Shown piece after piece: positions 48,524-60,560 of a stretch of 64,000 nt of DNA; the stretch's first letter is position 1; every line of letters begins with the position of its first letter. A model generated the notes under the pieces. It was not told the DNA's origin, made no database searches, and saw only the letters and a list, made by a program, of their open reading frames with translations. Source of the DNA: Alnus glutinosa. Taxonomy: Eukaryota > Streptophyta > Magnoliopsida > Fagales > Betulaceae. The position numbers and the translations under genes were made by a program. The DNA lies in the NCBI RefSeq assembly GCF_958979055.1, contig NC_084890.1, forward strand, positions 28,875,116-28,939,115, written 5' to 3'.

Positions 48524-49433
48524 TCTATCTCTCACACACATTTCAAAACATAGAAACATAGGTGTCATATATTTTATTTATCCATTTATTCACTATTAAC
48601 GTATTGTGGTGGATACTTTTATTATGTAGACTGTAGACTACATAGTGCATGTCTTTTGAAAGTTTTCTATGAGCATTTCCACTACAAAAACAACTACAAT
48701 ATATAAATGTATAGGAAAAGAGAAGTTAAATCATCTAGATATTATTTGCAAAACTTTTCATTATCATGCTCCTCTCTTCATATTTCTTATGAAAAAAAAT
48801 CTGCACAGTAGTATAATCATCAATTTTACAATGGGAAGATGCTATCAATATTTCAATAATATGCTATCATACTAGTTCTCTTTTTAGTTTTCTTGTAGTT
48901 GGTTTATTGTGAGTTACTCATTACTTGCTTTTGCACTAATTTTCTAAAGCTCATGTATAAAGCTATTATGCTAAGAAAAAAAAAAATTGTAGTTGTTATT
49001 TACCTATCAGCATTATTAGTTGTCTTGTATTATGTTGTTGGCATCCACCTACCATTTCACTTTCATTAACATGATTAAATATTTACTTGCAGAAATAACT
49101 AAGATTCAAGCCCAAATGAAAGCGGCTGAAGTTGACGAGGTAGAAGCTAAGCAACAACAAGGAATAGAAAGAGAGAAGCAGCGACGAGGAATAAAAAAGG
49201 AAGCCTTTCGAGCTACACTTCAAAAGGTTACCTTCTTTTATCTAATACTTGTTCAAATTTTTAGCATATCAAATATAATTTTCAACATTGGGTTGAACTT
49301 GTATCTAATGTTGTGCACCTTTCTGCAGATGACAAAAACAATTGATTTAGAAGACAATTTGTGGGCTCAAAAAGAATTTGATATGTTAATTGGGTCTTCT
49401 TGTTCCTATTATTGGCCTCGTGCTGCACATTAA
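46076..49433 (+). CDS. GTE/BET-like protein lacking the bromodomain, copy B
   Basis: Five coding exons, 46076-46445, 46531-46730, 46875-46941, 49093-49226 and 49329-49433, total 876 bases and 291 residues. That is the same total as copy A, although exon 1 is 6 bases longer and exon 4 is 6 bases shorter. The bromodomain opening is present (CSTLLKLQTAHPAGWVSNQP), then the text goes directly to an acidic SDSDPDSDG linker, SPKKALRAAMMKSRFSETIL, DNKVDPLKMQQEKKRFES, the charged coiled-coil and MTKTIDLEDNLWAQKEFDML. Compensating 6-base changes keep the frame. Splice sites are canonical except that the acceptor of exon 4 is followed by AAATAACT where A has AGATGACA. It probably encodes a protein; function is unproven. 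Confidence 0.75.
48433..48519 (+). mobile_element. Shortened tRNA-derived SINE, unit B
   Basis: The same insertion as 25823-25930, at the same site (flanks agctactatctctt at 48419-48432 and agcttctatctctc from 48520). The body beyond AAGCGG is missing, replaced by a pure A run of nearly 40 bases. The A-box-like region (GGTAGCTCAATCGACTGAGG) remains and the B box is lost. Confidence 0.75.
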
Positions 49434-50208
49434 ACATTCATTTTAGTGTTGTTTGTAAAATGTTAGATGAAATTTTGTTTTCAAATGTAAATTCTATTTT
49501 TATTTGCAAATAGTAGTATTGTTGTAAATGGTGAAGTTAGCTATTTGTAAGGAGAGAGAAATCAATAATCTTTAAGTTCTTAACTACATGACATAGCATA
49601 AATATAGGTTCTGTATACATGACATAGCATAAATAGTCTTTTTGTATGTGGCATCCACATGCTCTTTTGAATATACAATTCTTTTGGACAGTGGTCAAGT
49701 TCATTAACTTAGTACTATAATATATATACCAATTGTGTAATAAGAGTAGAGTAGAAGGAAAAAAAAAACACAATGTTTCTACTTTATGATGAAGCATGCA
49801 TTATAATACTCTCAAATTAATGTTCTTACAATAATCACAATGCTAGCACAAGAAAAGAACGGATTATTTAAGCAAGAGACTGAGTTTTTTTTTTTACTGT
49901 GGCTATTCTACTTGAACATGACCATTGGAGACTGAGCTTAGATAAAGTATGTGTACCTCTATTGAGCTAAAGAAGAAGAAGAAGAAGAAGAAGAAAAAAA
50001 AAAGGAGCAAGGATAAACTGAAATCCTTCCCAAGGCATGCAAGCAATGTGCCCCCATACGACCATCACCAAAATGCTGTTGAGATTCCTAAAACTAAGAA
50101 TCCTTCATCTAAGATATTTGGGTTGATAATACCATTACAATGTCCCAAGGATCTATTGAAGCCCTCCTCTTGTTCCAATCATCCAATTGGCATTGCAAAT
50201 AACCATAA

Positions 50209-50253
<45 letters not shown>

Positions 50254-51520
50254 AGAAGAAGAAGAAGAAAAGAAAGACCCAGAAAACCACATTTTCAAAA
50301 GCAAATCTCATAATTACTTAGTAAATTATCTAAACAATAAAAGTTGAAATACACTTGTGCTCCCTAAAATTTAGCTTGAGTTTGAATTCCAATTGTGCAT
50401 CAGATTAAAAATATGAAGAAAAAAAAAGAAGTAATATCATCCTTACTTCCATCACTCGTTTATTGAATTGCACTGGTGAAAAATATAAGGCAAATGTGGA
50501 ACTATTAGGATTTGAGATGACATGCACAAAAATGACACCCGAACAACTATGGATAAAAAAAAAAGAGATGATATTACTCCCCTTTAAATTGTAGGGGGAT
50601 GAAAGAAAAAAATTCAGAGACCAAAAACTGAAGTCCAACCAACTATAAAGTATACTAGCAATTAACATAAAAATGACACCATACAAATTACAATGAATAC
50701 TATGAAAAGATTATGAAACCAATATTGTACCCTAATCATATACCAAACAACCTATATCTATTACATTCAATTTCCATTAACATTTCATAAAAGTCCAAGA
50801 TCAGAAAAATCTATTACACCTTGTTACCATATGCCCTCCATAGAGAATCCCATTGTATGTTTGGTAGCTGTGTGGAATTGCTTGATATTTCCTCATTTAG
50901 GACATGCTAAACTTTTATATTCATCAAGCCATCCCAAATCTTTTACCATCAAACACAAATTTCAATCCATAAAATTGCAATTATTGATCACTCTGATGCC
51001 ACCTAATCCAATAGACACCAACGTTGGCAGATTCTCTAGGAACTGTGAAGGCTGAATCAATAAGGTAATTAAATTCAGGGTTTTCCATGCACTTTATCCA
51101 CAGAAAACCCACTCAAATTTCTTTACCACATAACAAACTCAACTCAACAATCCAGAATTAATGCTCTAAATCGTTCCTAAGAGAAAGCTATGAATCCAAA
51201 TAAACACCCTGCTTGAACCAAACAAAGTATAAAGTAAACCCCCCTCTATCCTAAGCCAGAAAATTTCATGAAAATTCCCAGTCCTACTGACATCTCAGCA
51301 ACCACAAGCACGAGTAAAATCACAGATCCACATATGTTCAGTTAGTGCATAAACCACCCTATCTCTAAGCAAAGGAGCTGTCTTTTTCCTTATTTCTTTT
51401 AGCAAAAAAAATTACCAAAAAAATTTCAGTTTTAATCCCCAAAACCAAATCTTTCAGTCTCTCGGCACTCAAACAAAGACAACCCAGAAGAAGAAGAAAA
51501 AAAATAAAAAAGGCTTTCAC
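49434..51520. other. Downstream region of GTE-like gene B
   Basis: The 3' flank aligns with unit A, and its first part with unit C to about 50360. It contains AAG repeats (49971-49994) and a long A run (about 50217-50251). The short open frame at 50831-51055 parallels the one in A, but no gene is supported. Confidence 0.45.
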
Positions 51521-51649
51521 CTCCAGAAGTCTTCGACGGCACGAAGGCGTAGATCTGCCTAACAGAGCTACCCCAAGCTGCCTGCTTGGACTTGGCAGAA
51601 GGACTGTCGAACCAGAAGGCCTGTCCAGCGGATGTGGGTGATTGACCAC
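51521..51649 (-). pseudogene. eIF4E exon-1 fragment, unit B
   Basis: The duplicate of 28356-28485. It has the same frame change after HPHPLD, the same exon-end GTGAAA, and one further base lost in the GCCTTCG(G)TGCC stretch, so the last part is out of frame. Not functional. Confidence 0.7.
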
Positions 51650-52231
51650 CGGCGTGGTCTATTGCATCTAGTCGTCGTCTCCCCCTCCCTCATCTCCAGC
51701 TCCGCCAGCAAGAGGGTTGGGGCGCTGGTTGGTGTGTGTGTATTTATAGTAGGAAGGTGGCAAATGGAGCGGCACTCAACAACCCGTGAAATTAATACGT
51801 TGGGGCTGATGGGCTTGTTTGTTTTATTTAAGAATGTTTTCATTTTTCACATCAAATGCCCAACATGCTCCATCTCCGAAACCACAGCCCATTTAACTAA
51901 CGTGTGAGTGTGCAGACCGAGCGGCAGGGGTCGACCCAAAGTTTCTGATACCTTTTCCAAAAGCGTGTCAAAAGATCTTTCCAGTTTTCAATATCATTGA
52001 AAAAGACAGAGACGGAGCAACTAAAGTAGAAATTTGGCAAAATCGTGATTTATGAAAGTTTGGAATATTGATGGTCCAATTTGCATCGGTGGCCGGACGT
52101 GAGTTTGCTGTCGCAGTTGAAGCATAACTCACGATCCTGTCGGTCCTCCATCTCCGATGCTGTGAGCTTCTTATGGGATGCGTGGTTGGTGTTATAATAT
52201 ATTATGAGATTTGATTTTAAATATTTGATTA

Positions 52232-53475
52232 GAGTGCAACTTCTATCGGGTCGTGGCATAAAATGGCTATTTTTTGCCCTCCAATAATAACATGCCACGT
52301 CGGTTTAGCACACGAAAATACTGTAAGCCGAAGACACCCGATCACACCAAATTTATGAAGAAAAAAATGAACAAGAAAAAAACCTCAAGCTCCCCAACTC
52401 CACCATGTCAAGACATGTGCCAATCACGATTTAACTTTCATGGCATTCTGGGCAATCTCAGGTCCAGGTTCTACACGGAAAAATGGGGAAATCTAGAGAG
52501 AGATTTCCTCAGCATCTTTGCTTTCTCTTTTTTTTTTTTTTGCTGGAATTTCATTTGTCCCCTCTAGGGTTCTCTGTTTACCTTGACGGAATATATTCCC
52601 TAAATCCCAAAATCCCCCTTCACTTCCTTACCATATTAAACCTCTATTTCTCTCTCGAACAAATCTTCCAAATCTAACCCACAATCATCCAATTTTTCTG
52701 ACATCACCCAAACGGTGCTGCAATGTGTAAAATAAAATATAAAAGATAGAAGGGAAGAAAAGGAGAACACAAAAGAGAGAAAACACTACATTACTTGTTA
52801 TTTCATTGAGTGCTTTTGAATACAAAAGATATGAATATATAGGCTAATAGAGGGGAGCACATCCCATTAATCATGGCACACAATCATGAAATATTAAAGT
52901 GAAAAATATTGAGGAAATCATGTAGGAAAATATGGAAAAATATTGGAGAGGAAATCAAGGAGATATTCTTGATATGCTGCAACGACTCTTTATTTTCTAA
53001 CACAATGCAGGAACACTCGTGTCTGAGAGCAAGGGCCGTCGGTGGTGGGGCGAGCTATGATTTTCCTTCCGGTATTCGAGAGGGTGGGTCCGGAGGCGTG
53101 GTTGTGTGTGGTCGTGGGAGTTGGCCGTGTGTGGTGCTGTTCTATAGTGGTAAAACAGGTGGGAGAGGAGGGGAGCCACTTGAGGACGAGAGGGTGAGGG
53201 CGGAGGTGGAGAGCGTGCGGTGGAGGTGATCGGAGGCGGCTGCAAGTTGGTAGAAGAAGATGCCCATCTCTCTGCCTCTCTTCATTTCACTGCAAATTTG
53301 GCTTTGTTAATTTTTAATGATTTTGTTCTTATTTATTTATTTATTTTTCATGAATTTGGTATGATCAGTTGTTTTCAGCATATAGTGTTTTGGTATGCTA
53401 AACTGGACGTGGCATGTTATTATTGGAGGGCAGAAAATAGCCATTTTATGCTAAGACCTGATTGAAGTTATTCTC
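52232..53475. mobile_element. MULE-type non-autonomous element (1244 bp), unit B only
   Basis: Perfect 9-bp target duplication atttgatta (52223-52231 and 53476-53484). The terminal inverted repeats start GAGTGCAACTTC and GAGAATAACTTC and remain alike for about 95 bases (GCATAAAATGGCTATTTT, GCCCTCCAATAATAACATGC). The empty site is intact in unit A at about 29084-29092. The interior has a GC-rich block (about 53027-53260) of unknown origin, possibly captured host sequence, and a nested solo LTR. Confidence 0.9.
52726..53002 (-). mobile_element. Solo LTR (277 bp) nested in the MULE element
   Basis: It begins TG and ends CA, with 5-bp flanking repeats caatg (52721-52725 and 53003-53007). On the minus strand it starts TGTTAGAAAATAAAG, has a TATATATTC promoter-like word and a pyrimidine-rich CTCTCTTTTGTGTTCTCC end. 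No internal retrotransposon sequence adjoins, so it is a recombination-derived solo LTR, probably copia-type. Confidence 0.8.
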
Positions 53476-55191
53476 ATTTGATTATAATTGATTGTAATTT
53501 CTTATAATAAGATTTAATTGTATCCAAATTTTATTTGATTAGATTTCATTTTCTATCTTTTAGCTATTAGGTAATCAGATTTAATTGTATTCCAATTTGA
53601 TATTACCTCTATATTTATATTATTTTCATTTACCTTAATTATTGTATAAACAAGAACGTGTTGTATTATGACAATAAAAAGTGAATAAGAGTAAAATATC
53701 ATCCTTGAAACTTTGTTACGCGGATGTAATCATAGACAAACCATGTATTTTTTTTTATTTTTTTTTTAATATTATCTTTTCTTCTGGTTGGCATGTGCTG
53801 TTTTGTTTCGGGAGTGACTGTTTTTCTTTGAGACACCGCGTGTGTCTCATAAACTCAAGACATGATAAATATACATTTTTTATACATATTTTTTTAAAAA
53901 TTAATTATTCGATCTATAGGACTCACAAGTAGGTTCTACAAATTCAATAATTATTTTTTTTAAAAAAAAAAAAATTCAAATCTAAAGTGACAACTCTAAC
54001 ATGCTAGTCACAAAATGCATGTAGCGTCTTGAATTCACAACTTTATCAAAGTTTCTCCTTTCTTGTTGCTTATGTAAAGTACATATTCTCTATGTGATAG
54101 AAACATAGTACAGGATACCTCAGGCCAAAGGCACAACTTTCTTTAGTTTTTCCTTTCGTGTTGCTTGTATATATATATATCAAAACTTAAAACGTACATG
54201 TGTTTACATGTGCAAAATTCAAGAACAATATTATGACAAAAAAAAAGTTATCTCTTTTAAAGAACATTGCAACAACAATCACAGTTTGTAAATTGTAATT
54301 AACATTATCAAACAATATAGATCTAGTGATAAAAAAATTCATTTTAGTGCATAAATTTGAGGGAAAACTTCACTAAAGTCACCTGAACTTTCATCATTTT
54401 TGTAATATTTATCTTGAAGTTAAAAAACTCTCAATTTAATGTACTTAAGAAAACATTGAAATATCACCCCTCCGATGGGATTTTAAATCCCAACGGAGTG
54501 GTGAGAAATGCTAATTATAATTTAAGGGTAATTTTATAAAGTTTATATGCTAATTATGTTCAAATTAAAGTTTATACAGTAATTTTACTAGTTAGTACCC
54601 AGTTATCTGGACCGGTAATCAAAATTTTAAAAAATTGAGTCTTTAGAGCCTAATTTGAGTATTTGGCCAACTTTTTTGGCTTAATTTATACATTTTTAGC
54701 CATTTAATAAAATATTTCAACCTTATTTTATGAATTATGATCTATCATTGAATTTGTTTTCTTACATGTGGGCCCTAAATATTAAATGGTTAATATTAAA
54801 AATAAGTTGTTAGAGTTGTACAAAAATTGTGTATGAATTAGACAAGAAACATTACTATATCTATTTAGTATGATGGAATGAGACACCATTAATTAATTAA
54901 ACAATAAGTTAACGGATGAATCAATTTGAAATTAAGGTAAAATCTAAAAAATTAATTATCAAAATTAAAAGCTTAAGAATTAAATTGAAATTGCGTAAAC
55001 TAAGTTTGATTTTTCTCTTAAAAAAGAAAAAGGTGAGCCCAAGTGTTCCTTCCAGGCCCAGATATGGAACCGGTTGAATCCCTTTCTTCGTTTCCGAAAT
55101 TCCAAAATAACTCCGACCCAACTCCTACCCACAAAATCAATCCTTCCGCCCGCGCAACCTCTCTCTCAACTGTCCGATCAGCCCCTAATCA

Positions 55192-55930
55192 ATGGCCAAA
55201 ACCGCACCATCACCATCACCCTCAACCTCTCGCGTCCTCATCATCCTCCTCCTCCTTCTGAGCACCGCACCGGAGCCCTCCCACTCCCTATCCTACTTAC
55301 CGTACCGAACCCTGGTTTCCCTCTCCCACTCGCTCATGACGCGGGTGGCCAACCTCCGCGCCTCCCGGGGCGACATCTCGGGCTCGCACCGGGCCAAGCT
55401 CATCGCCCAACACCTCGAGCGCGGCCTCGGCCTGGGCTTCTTGGGGTTCACGTGGTCCGTTGGCTGGGACTACCTCAAGAACTACGCGTGGAGGGACGTG
55501 AACTACGCAGATCTGAGCGGCGCCATTTCGGACGCGAAAATGCTGCTGAGTTCTCTGGGCGAGTTGACCCGCACGGGCTCGGACGCCGAGAGGGCCGCAT
55601 GGATCGGACGAAATTACCAAAATTTGCTCGGAATCTCAAATTCGCTCTTCCAGAGGCTTCTCAAAGTGTTTCGTCAACCGGTACGGCTCTTTTCTTTTAA
55701 TTTGATTTGGGTCCAATTCTTGTGGTACGGTTCGAAACTGTTTGAAATATTGACAGGGCGCACTGAGGGAGGTGGTGGAGACGGTGCAAAGAGAGGTGGC
55801 GGAGGGTGGGTTACTGAGGGACTGCCTTGAATTGGGGGCGAATGACTTGAAGGGATTGCTTCAGATTTTCAAAGACTTGGCTTTACAATTCTATTCCACC
55901 TCCGGCGATGATCGGCGTGATGATCTATGA
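55192..55930 (+). CDS. Predicted secreted protein of unknown function, copy B
   Basis: Two exons, 55192-55665 and 55757-55930, give 215 residues. There is a signal peptide at 1-32 (SRVLIILLLLLSTA core), then HSLMTRVANLRASRGDISGS, AKLIAQHLERGLGLGFLGFT, WDYLKNYAWRDVNYADLSGA, AERAAWIGRNYQNLLGISNS and an exon-2 tail ending LKGLLQIFKDLALQFYSTSG plus a charged DDRRDDL end. This looks like the ancestral full-length form; copy A has a frameshifted tail. Compared with A, four bases (AAGT) are missing at the exon 1 end, so the donor is GTGTTT instead of GTAAGT. If splicing fails, read-through gives a 212-residue protein with an unrelated tail ending at 55830. I do not recognise the family. Confidence 0.7.
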
Positions 55931-58900
55931 CACTCCATGGGTTTGCACACACACGGATACTTCTTTATTTTATTAGTAGAATGTGGAAAAATAGGCTAAG
56001 GATTTGTAATAACATAAAAAAGAAAAATATACTCACAAAATATTTTTAGTTAATTATTTTTCAAATGAAGGTTATTTTTTGGGTCGTTGGACCAAATTGA
56101 AAAGAAAGTAAATCCTCTAGCTGTGTGAAGGTAGATAGGTCAAAAATGCTCCCCATTCAACTTTTTAGCATATAATCACTACTCAAAATACACATTTTTC
56201 TTTTTAGTTATTTGTTTTTCAATATAAATTTCAACAGATTATTTATCTCATATTCTCTAATTTTTTTTTAAAAAAATATTATTTTTTGGTGTATTTTTTA
56301 TTGTGAAGTCGAGGGAGAGGGAGGGGAGAGAGAGAGAAAATAATAATAATAATAAAAAGGACTAAAATGTGCGGATGGAGATATTCTATTTTGAAGTATT
56401 TGCTGAATGGATAAAGTGGCTCATAATAACTATATGAAGGGTCTGCGGATTGCTGAAAATCGGTAAAAAATGGATAACAATGTCATGGCAAAGAGGAAAA
56501 TTATTACAACTCACATTTCAAGTTGATATTATATTATATCAACAATATTGATAAGGAGTGTATTTTTTAAAATGTACGATTTTAAAGGTTAAACTGCGAT
56601 TTTAAATGTCGATACATAATTTTTTTATCAAACGTCTAACTACGATTTTTTAATTTAAAAATTTTGTTTTATCATTGTCTTTTTAAACTGTATGTTTTGA
56701 AACCGTTAAACCATAGAAATACGTAAACTTGGAGGGGGGGGGGGGGTGGTTGGTTTGAATGGATGCTTGTATGGTTGTATGGCAAAATTTTATTGGGATG
56801 AATCTCATGTCAATGTTATATTGTATGCAAGTCCAAACTCATATAGGAATTCTCAAATTTGTTTTCTTCACCTAGATATATGAAAGGAGAGAGAAGGCAA
56901 TATGGGCTTCCTTTACGGGCTCTTTGTTTAGGAAGGGAATTGGATATGCTCAGCAAAGATTTGGTAGGCCAGTGGAGCTAGGCCATAAGTAGCCCATAAT
57001 AAGCCACATAAGACCCACTATAGGCACATACCCTCTAAAACCCATATGTGGATAAACTTGCCAATAAGATAATGGATTCACATTAAATATTTATTTTTTC
57101 AAAGCGTATATATTAGACTCAGCATTTTAGTTTATGCAGTTTTACTATTCGAGTTAAATATGATTTTCCAAAGATTTCTTTATACTTTTTCCTTCCAACA
57201 ATATTATCTTTGAAGATTTGTATTTTTTTAACTGTCATATTTTTAAAAATGTATGATTTTTGTAATAGTCATATTTTATAAAATTTATATTTTCTTAACT
57301 GTCATAATTTTTTTTTTTTTTTAATTCAAATTCATTGTCTCGCACCAGCCCCAAATATTCAGGTTGCTATCCAAATGAAAAAAGAAAAAAAAATGAAGAG
57401 TGCGATGAGAAAACAAATTTAAATAAAAAAAAAAATGAAGGGATATTCATGTTGGTATACCAAGAGGAGAGGGGAAAATGAAATGAAAAAAATAAAAATA
57501 AAATAGAGGAGAGAATATTCAGAATTTATTTATTTATTTATTTTTATTTGGTGAGTGAACTGTGCTCACAAAATATAACGAGCACTCTTCATGGTTAGTA
57601 ATTTTTTCAACAATTTAATAAAGCTGATGAAGAGGTTTTTAGAGTTTCTTAACTTAAGATACCGAAAATGGCACGGCGATGCACAAAGATGCTGATCATA
57701 AATAAATCATGTGGTGGGTGATGAAGTGGAAACTTGTATTAATACTTGTTTGAGATTGTGTTAAAAAAATAGAGTTTTTAAAGTTAAAAAAAGCCTTATT
57801 TTTCGGCTTCTACTAAAACTGCATTTTAGCCTTTTTATAACAAAAAAGTCAAAGAAGTATTTTTAAAAGCGCGCATCTCCAATAAAATAGGCAAATGGTT
57901 TATAATATAGTCAAATTTGACTATTATGAGCAATTTTTCATCTTCAGCAGAATAGGTAAAATAGATTATTTTCCTACTAATGTGAATAGTAAATAGACTC
58001 TTCTACCTATTCACTATTCCTTTCCTTATTTCTCTTTTTCCCTATTTCTTTTACACTTTTTTTTACATAAAATAATATTTAAATGCAAGTAGAGAGTAGA
58101 ATAAATAATTTGTTGGAGAGAATTAATATAGAAAAAACAATAATTAAAATAAAAAGTTGTATTTTTTCAACCGCTACTTTGACTATTATTACTGGAGACC
58201 GATGCTTTTAAATTTTTTACTATTTTTATTTTTCATAACTTTTTATGTATTAAAAGTACTTTTAAACTTCTTAACGTAATCTCGATCAAACTTTAAGTAA
58301 ACAGAAGCCGGGAAGGTGATGGTGTGGTTAATTAACAATTATTATTTCAACCACCCTAATTTAATTCTCACCCCCTCCGTGACTGTCGCATTAATTAACA
58401 GCATTATGAATGCATGCTTCCCCTTTGATCTTATCCTCCCGTTATATACGTGCCATAGATTTACTCATACTAATTACTCTCACTGTTACACTGGGACTTT
58501 CACACAAGTATTATATACACAGTTACAGTCTTACAGAAGCAAACAAGAACAAAATAATAATAATAATAATAATTTCTCCATTGAAGACATTAGCCGCAAG
58601 TTCTTGAATGTTCTCTCCCTTCGAGATTAATTTCTCATTTCCATTAGGTTTTGTTAATTTCTTGTCATTTTTTTGGCTACATATGGAATTGATCCTGTAC
58701 GTTGGTATAGTTTCTAAAAAATCTGTTCAATGCATATAATATTGAGTCTTCGTTTATATATGGGATATAGGCTTATTTATAGGTAAAGATTTGAAGTTAA
58801 ACTTAAACTTGGTTTTTCTACTCCTTGATCTAAGACTACTGTCATAGTTTTAATTGGATTTTTATCATTTATTAAACTTCGAATCTGATCTCTTATTAGA

Positions 58901-59351
58901 CTTTTGATGTGATTGGACCATTAGTCTTATTCCAATTCCACCAAAAATAGAACTACTAATCAAACAATATTTGAACTAAGAGGTATTGGACCGAGTTGAG
59001 TGTAATTTATTCCCAAACTGATCCTAAGTTTAAATTCGGAGAAATTGAACACACATCATTATTGTCTTCTTTCAAGTAAATTTTTCCTTAAAGCATTTGT
59101 CTCAAAGTTTTTATTAAGATATTAATTAAATAATTTTTTTTTTTATCGGTTTAAGTTTTTAAAATAATTCATTATTTAACATGTTATTAAAGTAACGCGA
59201 CATTTGCCATCACTCCCTAGCTTTTAAATTTTTAGGTTTGTGTTTTTTTTTTTTTGTCCAGTTTAGTACTTACAAATAATGTGTAAATAATTGATAATTA
59301 AAGGTGTTTAGTGTAAATAACCCCAAAAAGAATTATATAATTACAAACAAT

Positions 59352-59456
59352 GAATTTAGTTCTAAACTGATGTGTCACAATCCCATGAGATCTATCATTT
59401 TGGGAAGTGTGCCACAATCTCATAGGATTGTAGCACATCAGTTTGAAATCAAATTC
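59352..59456. repeat. Short foldback (about 105 bp)
   Basis: The left arm GAATTTAGTTCTAAACTGATG and onward pairs with the reverse complement of the right arm, GAATTTGATTTCAAACTGATG and onward, through about 40 bases per arm (CACAATCCCATGAGAT versus TACAATCCTATGAGAT). A small loop lies near 59394-59412. A tiny MITE or a hairpin RNA-forming locus are both possible. Confidence 0.7.
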
Positions 59457-60079
59457 TGAAAAAAAGTATTGGGATGTCTAGCATTTCTCATGAATTATTA
59501 AAAGCAAGCTCAACATAATTGGACTGAGATCTCTATAATTGGAATTAGAATATTTTATAATTATTTGTTAGAATTCAGATAGGTGATTGTAAGAAATTAT
59601 TTATAAGACCTATTTGATTAAATAAAAATTTAATTATATTATAAATGGTCTCTCATAATTATCTACTTAAAATCTTTTAAATTTAAACAAATAATTATAA
59701 AAAATCTTGATCGTTAATTAATTGAAGTATCAAAATATAAGAACCGTAAATGGATGCCACCGACGCGTTACGCGTACGTTAAGTCAATGACAGCTAATTG
59801 TGAACCGGCCAACTGGATTGCAATTTTGCCTTCAATCATGTTGGCCTTATAACTCCACTTTGGTCGTCTAAGCGGACCCACGTTACTCGGTATTTGACTA
59901 CTCCTAAGCATTTACTTTTGCCAGCACCACTAGCATTTATGGTGTCAGACCTGACTTTATTGATCACTAGCTAATAATTCCAACCGTGAATATAAAAGAC
60001 TTTTTGGGAAAACTTTTTTATTTAAGCGAGTAGACGGATGGCTCGAAACTTGCTTAAATAGGAGTGCTCTTTTATATAA

Positions 60080-60560
60080 GGTTGTCAATTTTTTATACGA
60101 TTTGTGAATCTGCCACGACCCAATATGATATTAAAAAGTTAGAATTAAGGAATATAACTCGTTTAATTAAATGAGTCAAGTTAGAGTTGATCACATAGTC
60201 TTATATCCATGACTTTGCTCAACACGACCTTGACATAATGACTGACAATTTTTGACATGACCTGTGACGAATCAATACAAAATTAAATAGTTATGGTTGA
60301 GAGATTTGACACATTTAATTAAATGAGTCGAATTAGGATTGATTTGAGTAATGATAGAAGTTTCCCTTGTTTTCCTCTAAAAATAATGTGATTTTAAAAT
60401 CACTATTTAATTTGTGATAGATCACTATTGAATTTTGATCAAATGGTGATTTTAAAAGCCAAATCAATTTTTGAGAGACACAAAAAAGACATGGGTACGA
60501 CGTTACTTATATAGTCTTAGATATCTCTCATACCCATACCTCAACACGACTCGAACCGAA
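60080..60560. mobile_element. hAT-MITE-like remnant
   Basis: The text ggttgtcaattttttatacg and CGACCC/ACGACT words resemble the end and subterminal words of the hAT element at 20127-20734. Boundaries and a target duplication were not found. Confidence 0.3.

Larger units (their letters stand above)
44062..57309. repeat. Segmental duplication, unit B (about 13.2 kb)
   Basis: Partner of 21645-33843. It carries a complete GTE-like gene, eIF4E fragment and secreted-protein gene in the same order and orientation. Unit-specific differences are a 1244-bp MULE with nested solo LTR, a shortened SINE with a long A-tail, and retention of a segment deleted in A. Confidence 0.9.

Noticed and set aside
58316-58630. 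104-codon frame with upstream TATATA word
   Set aside because: Ends in poly-Asn from an AAT repeat, no domain, no downstream exons.
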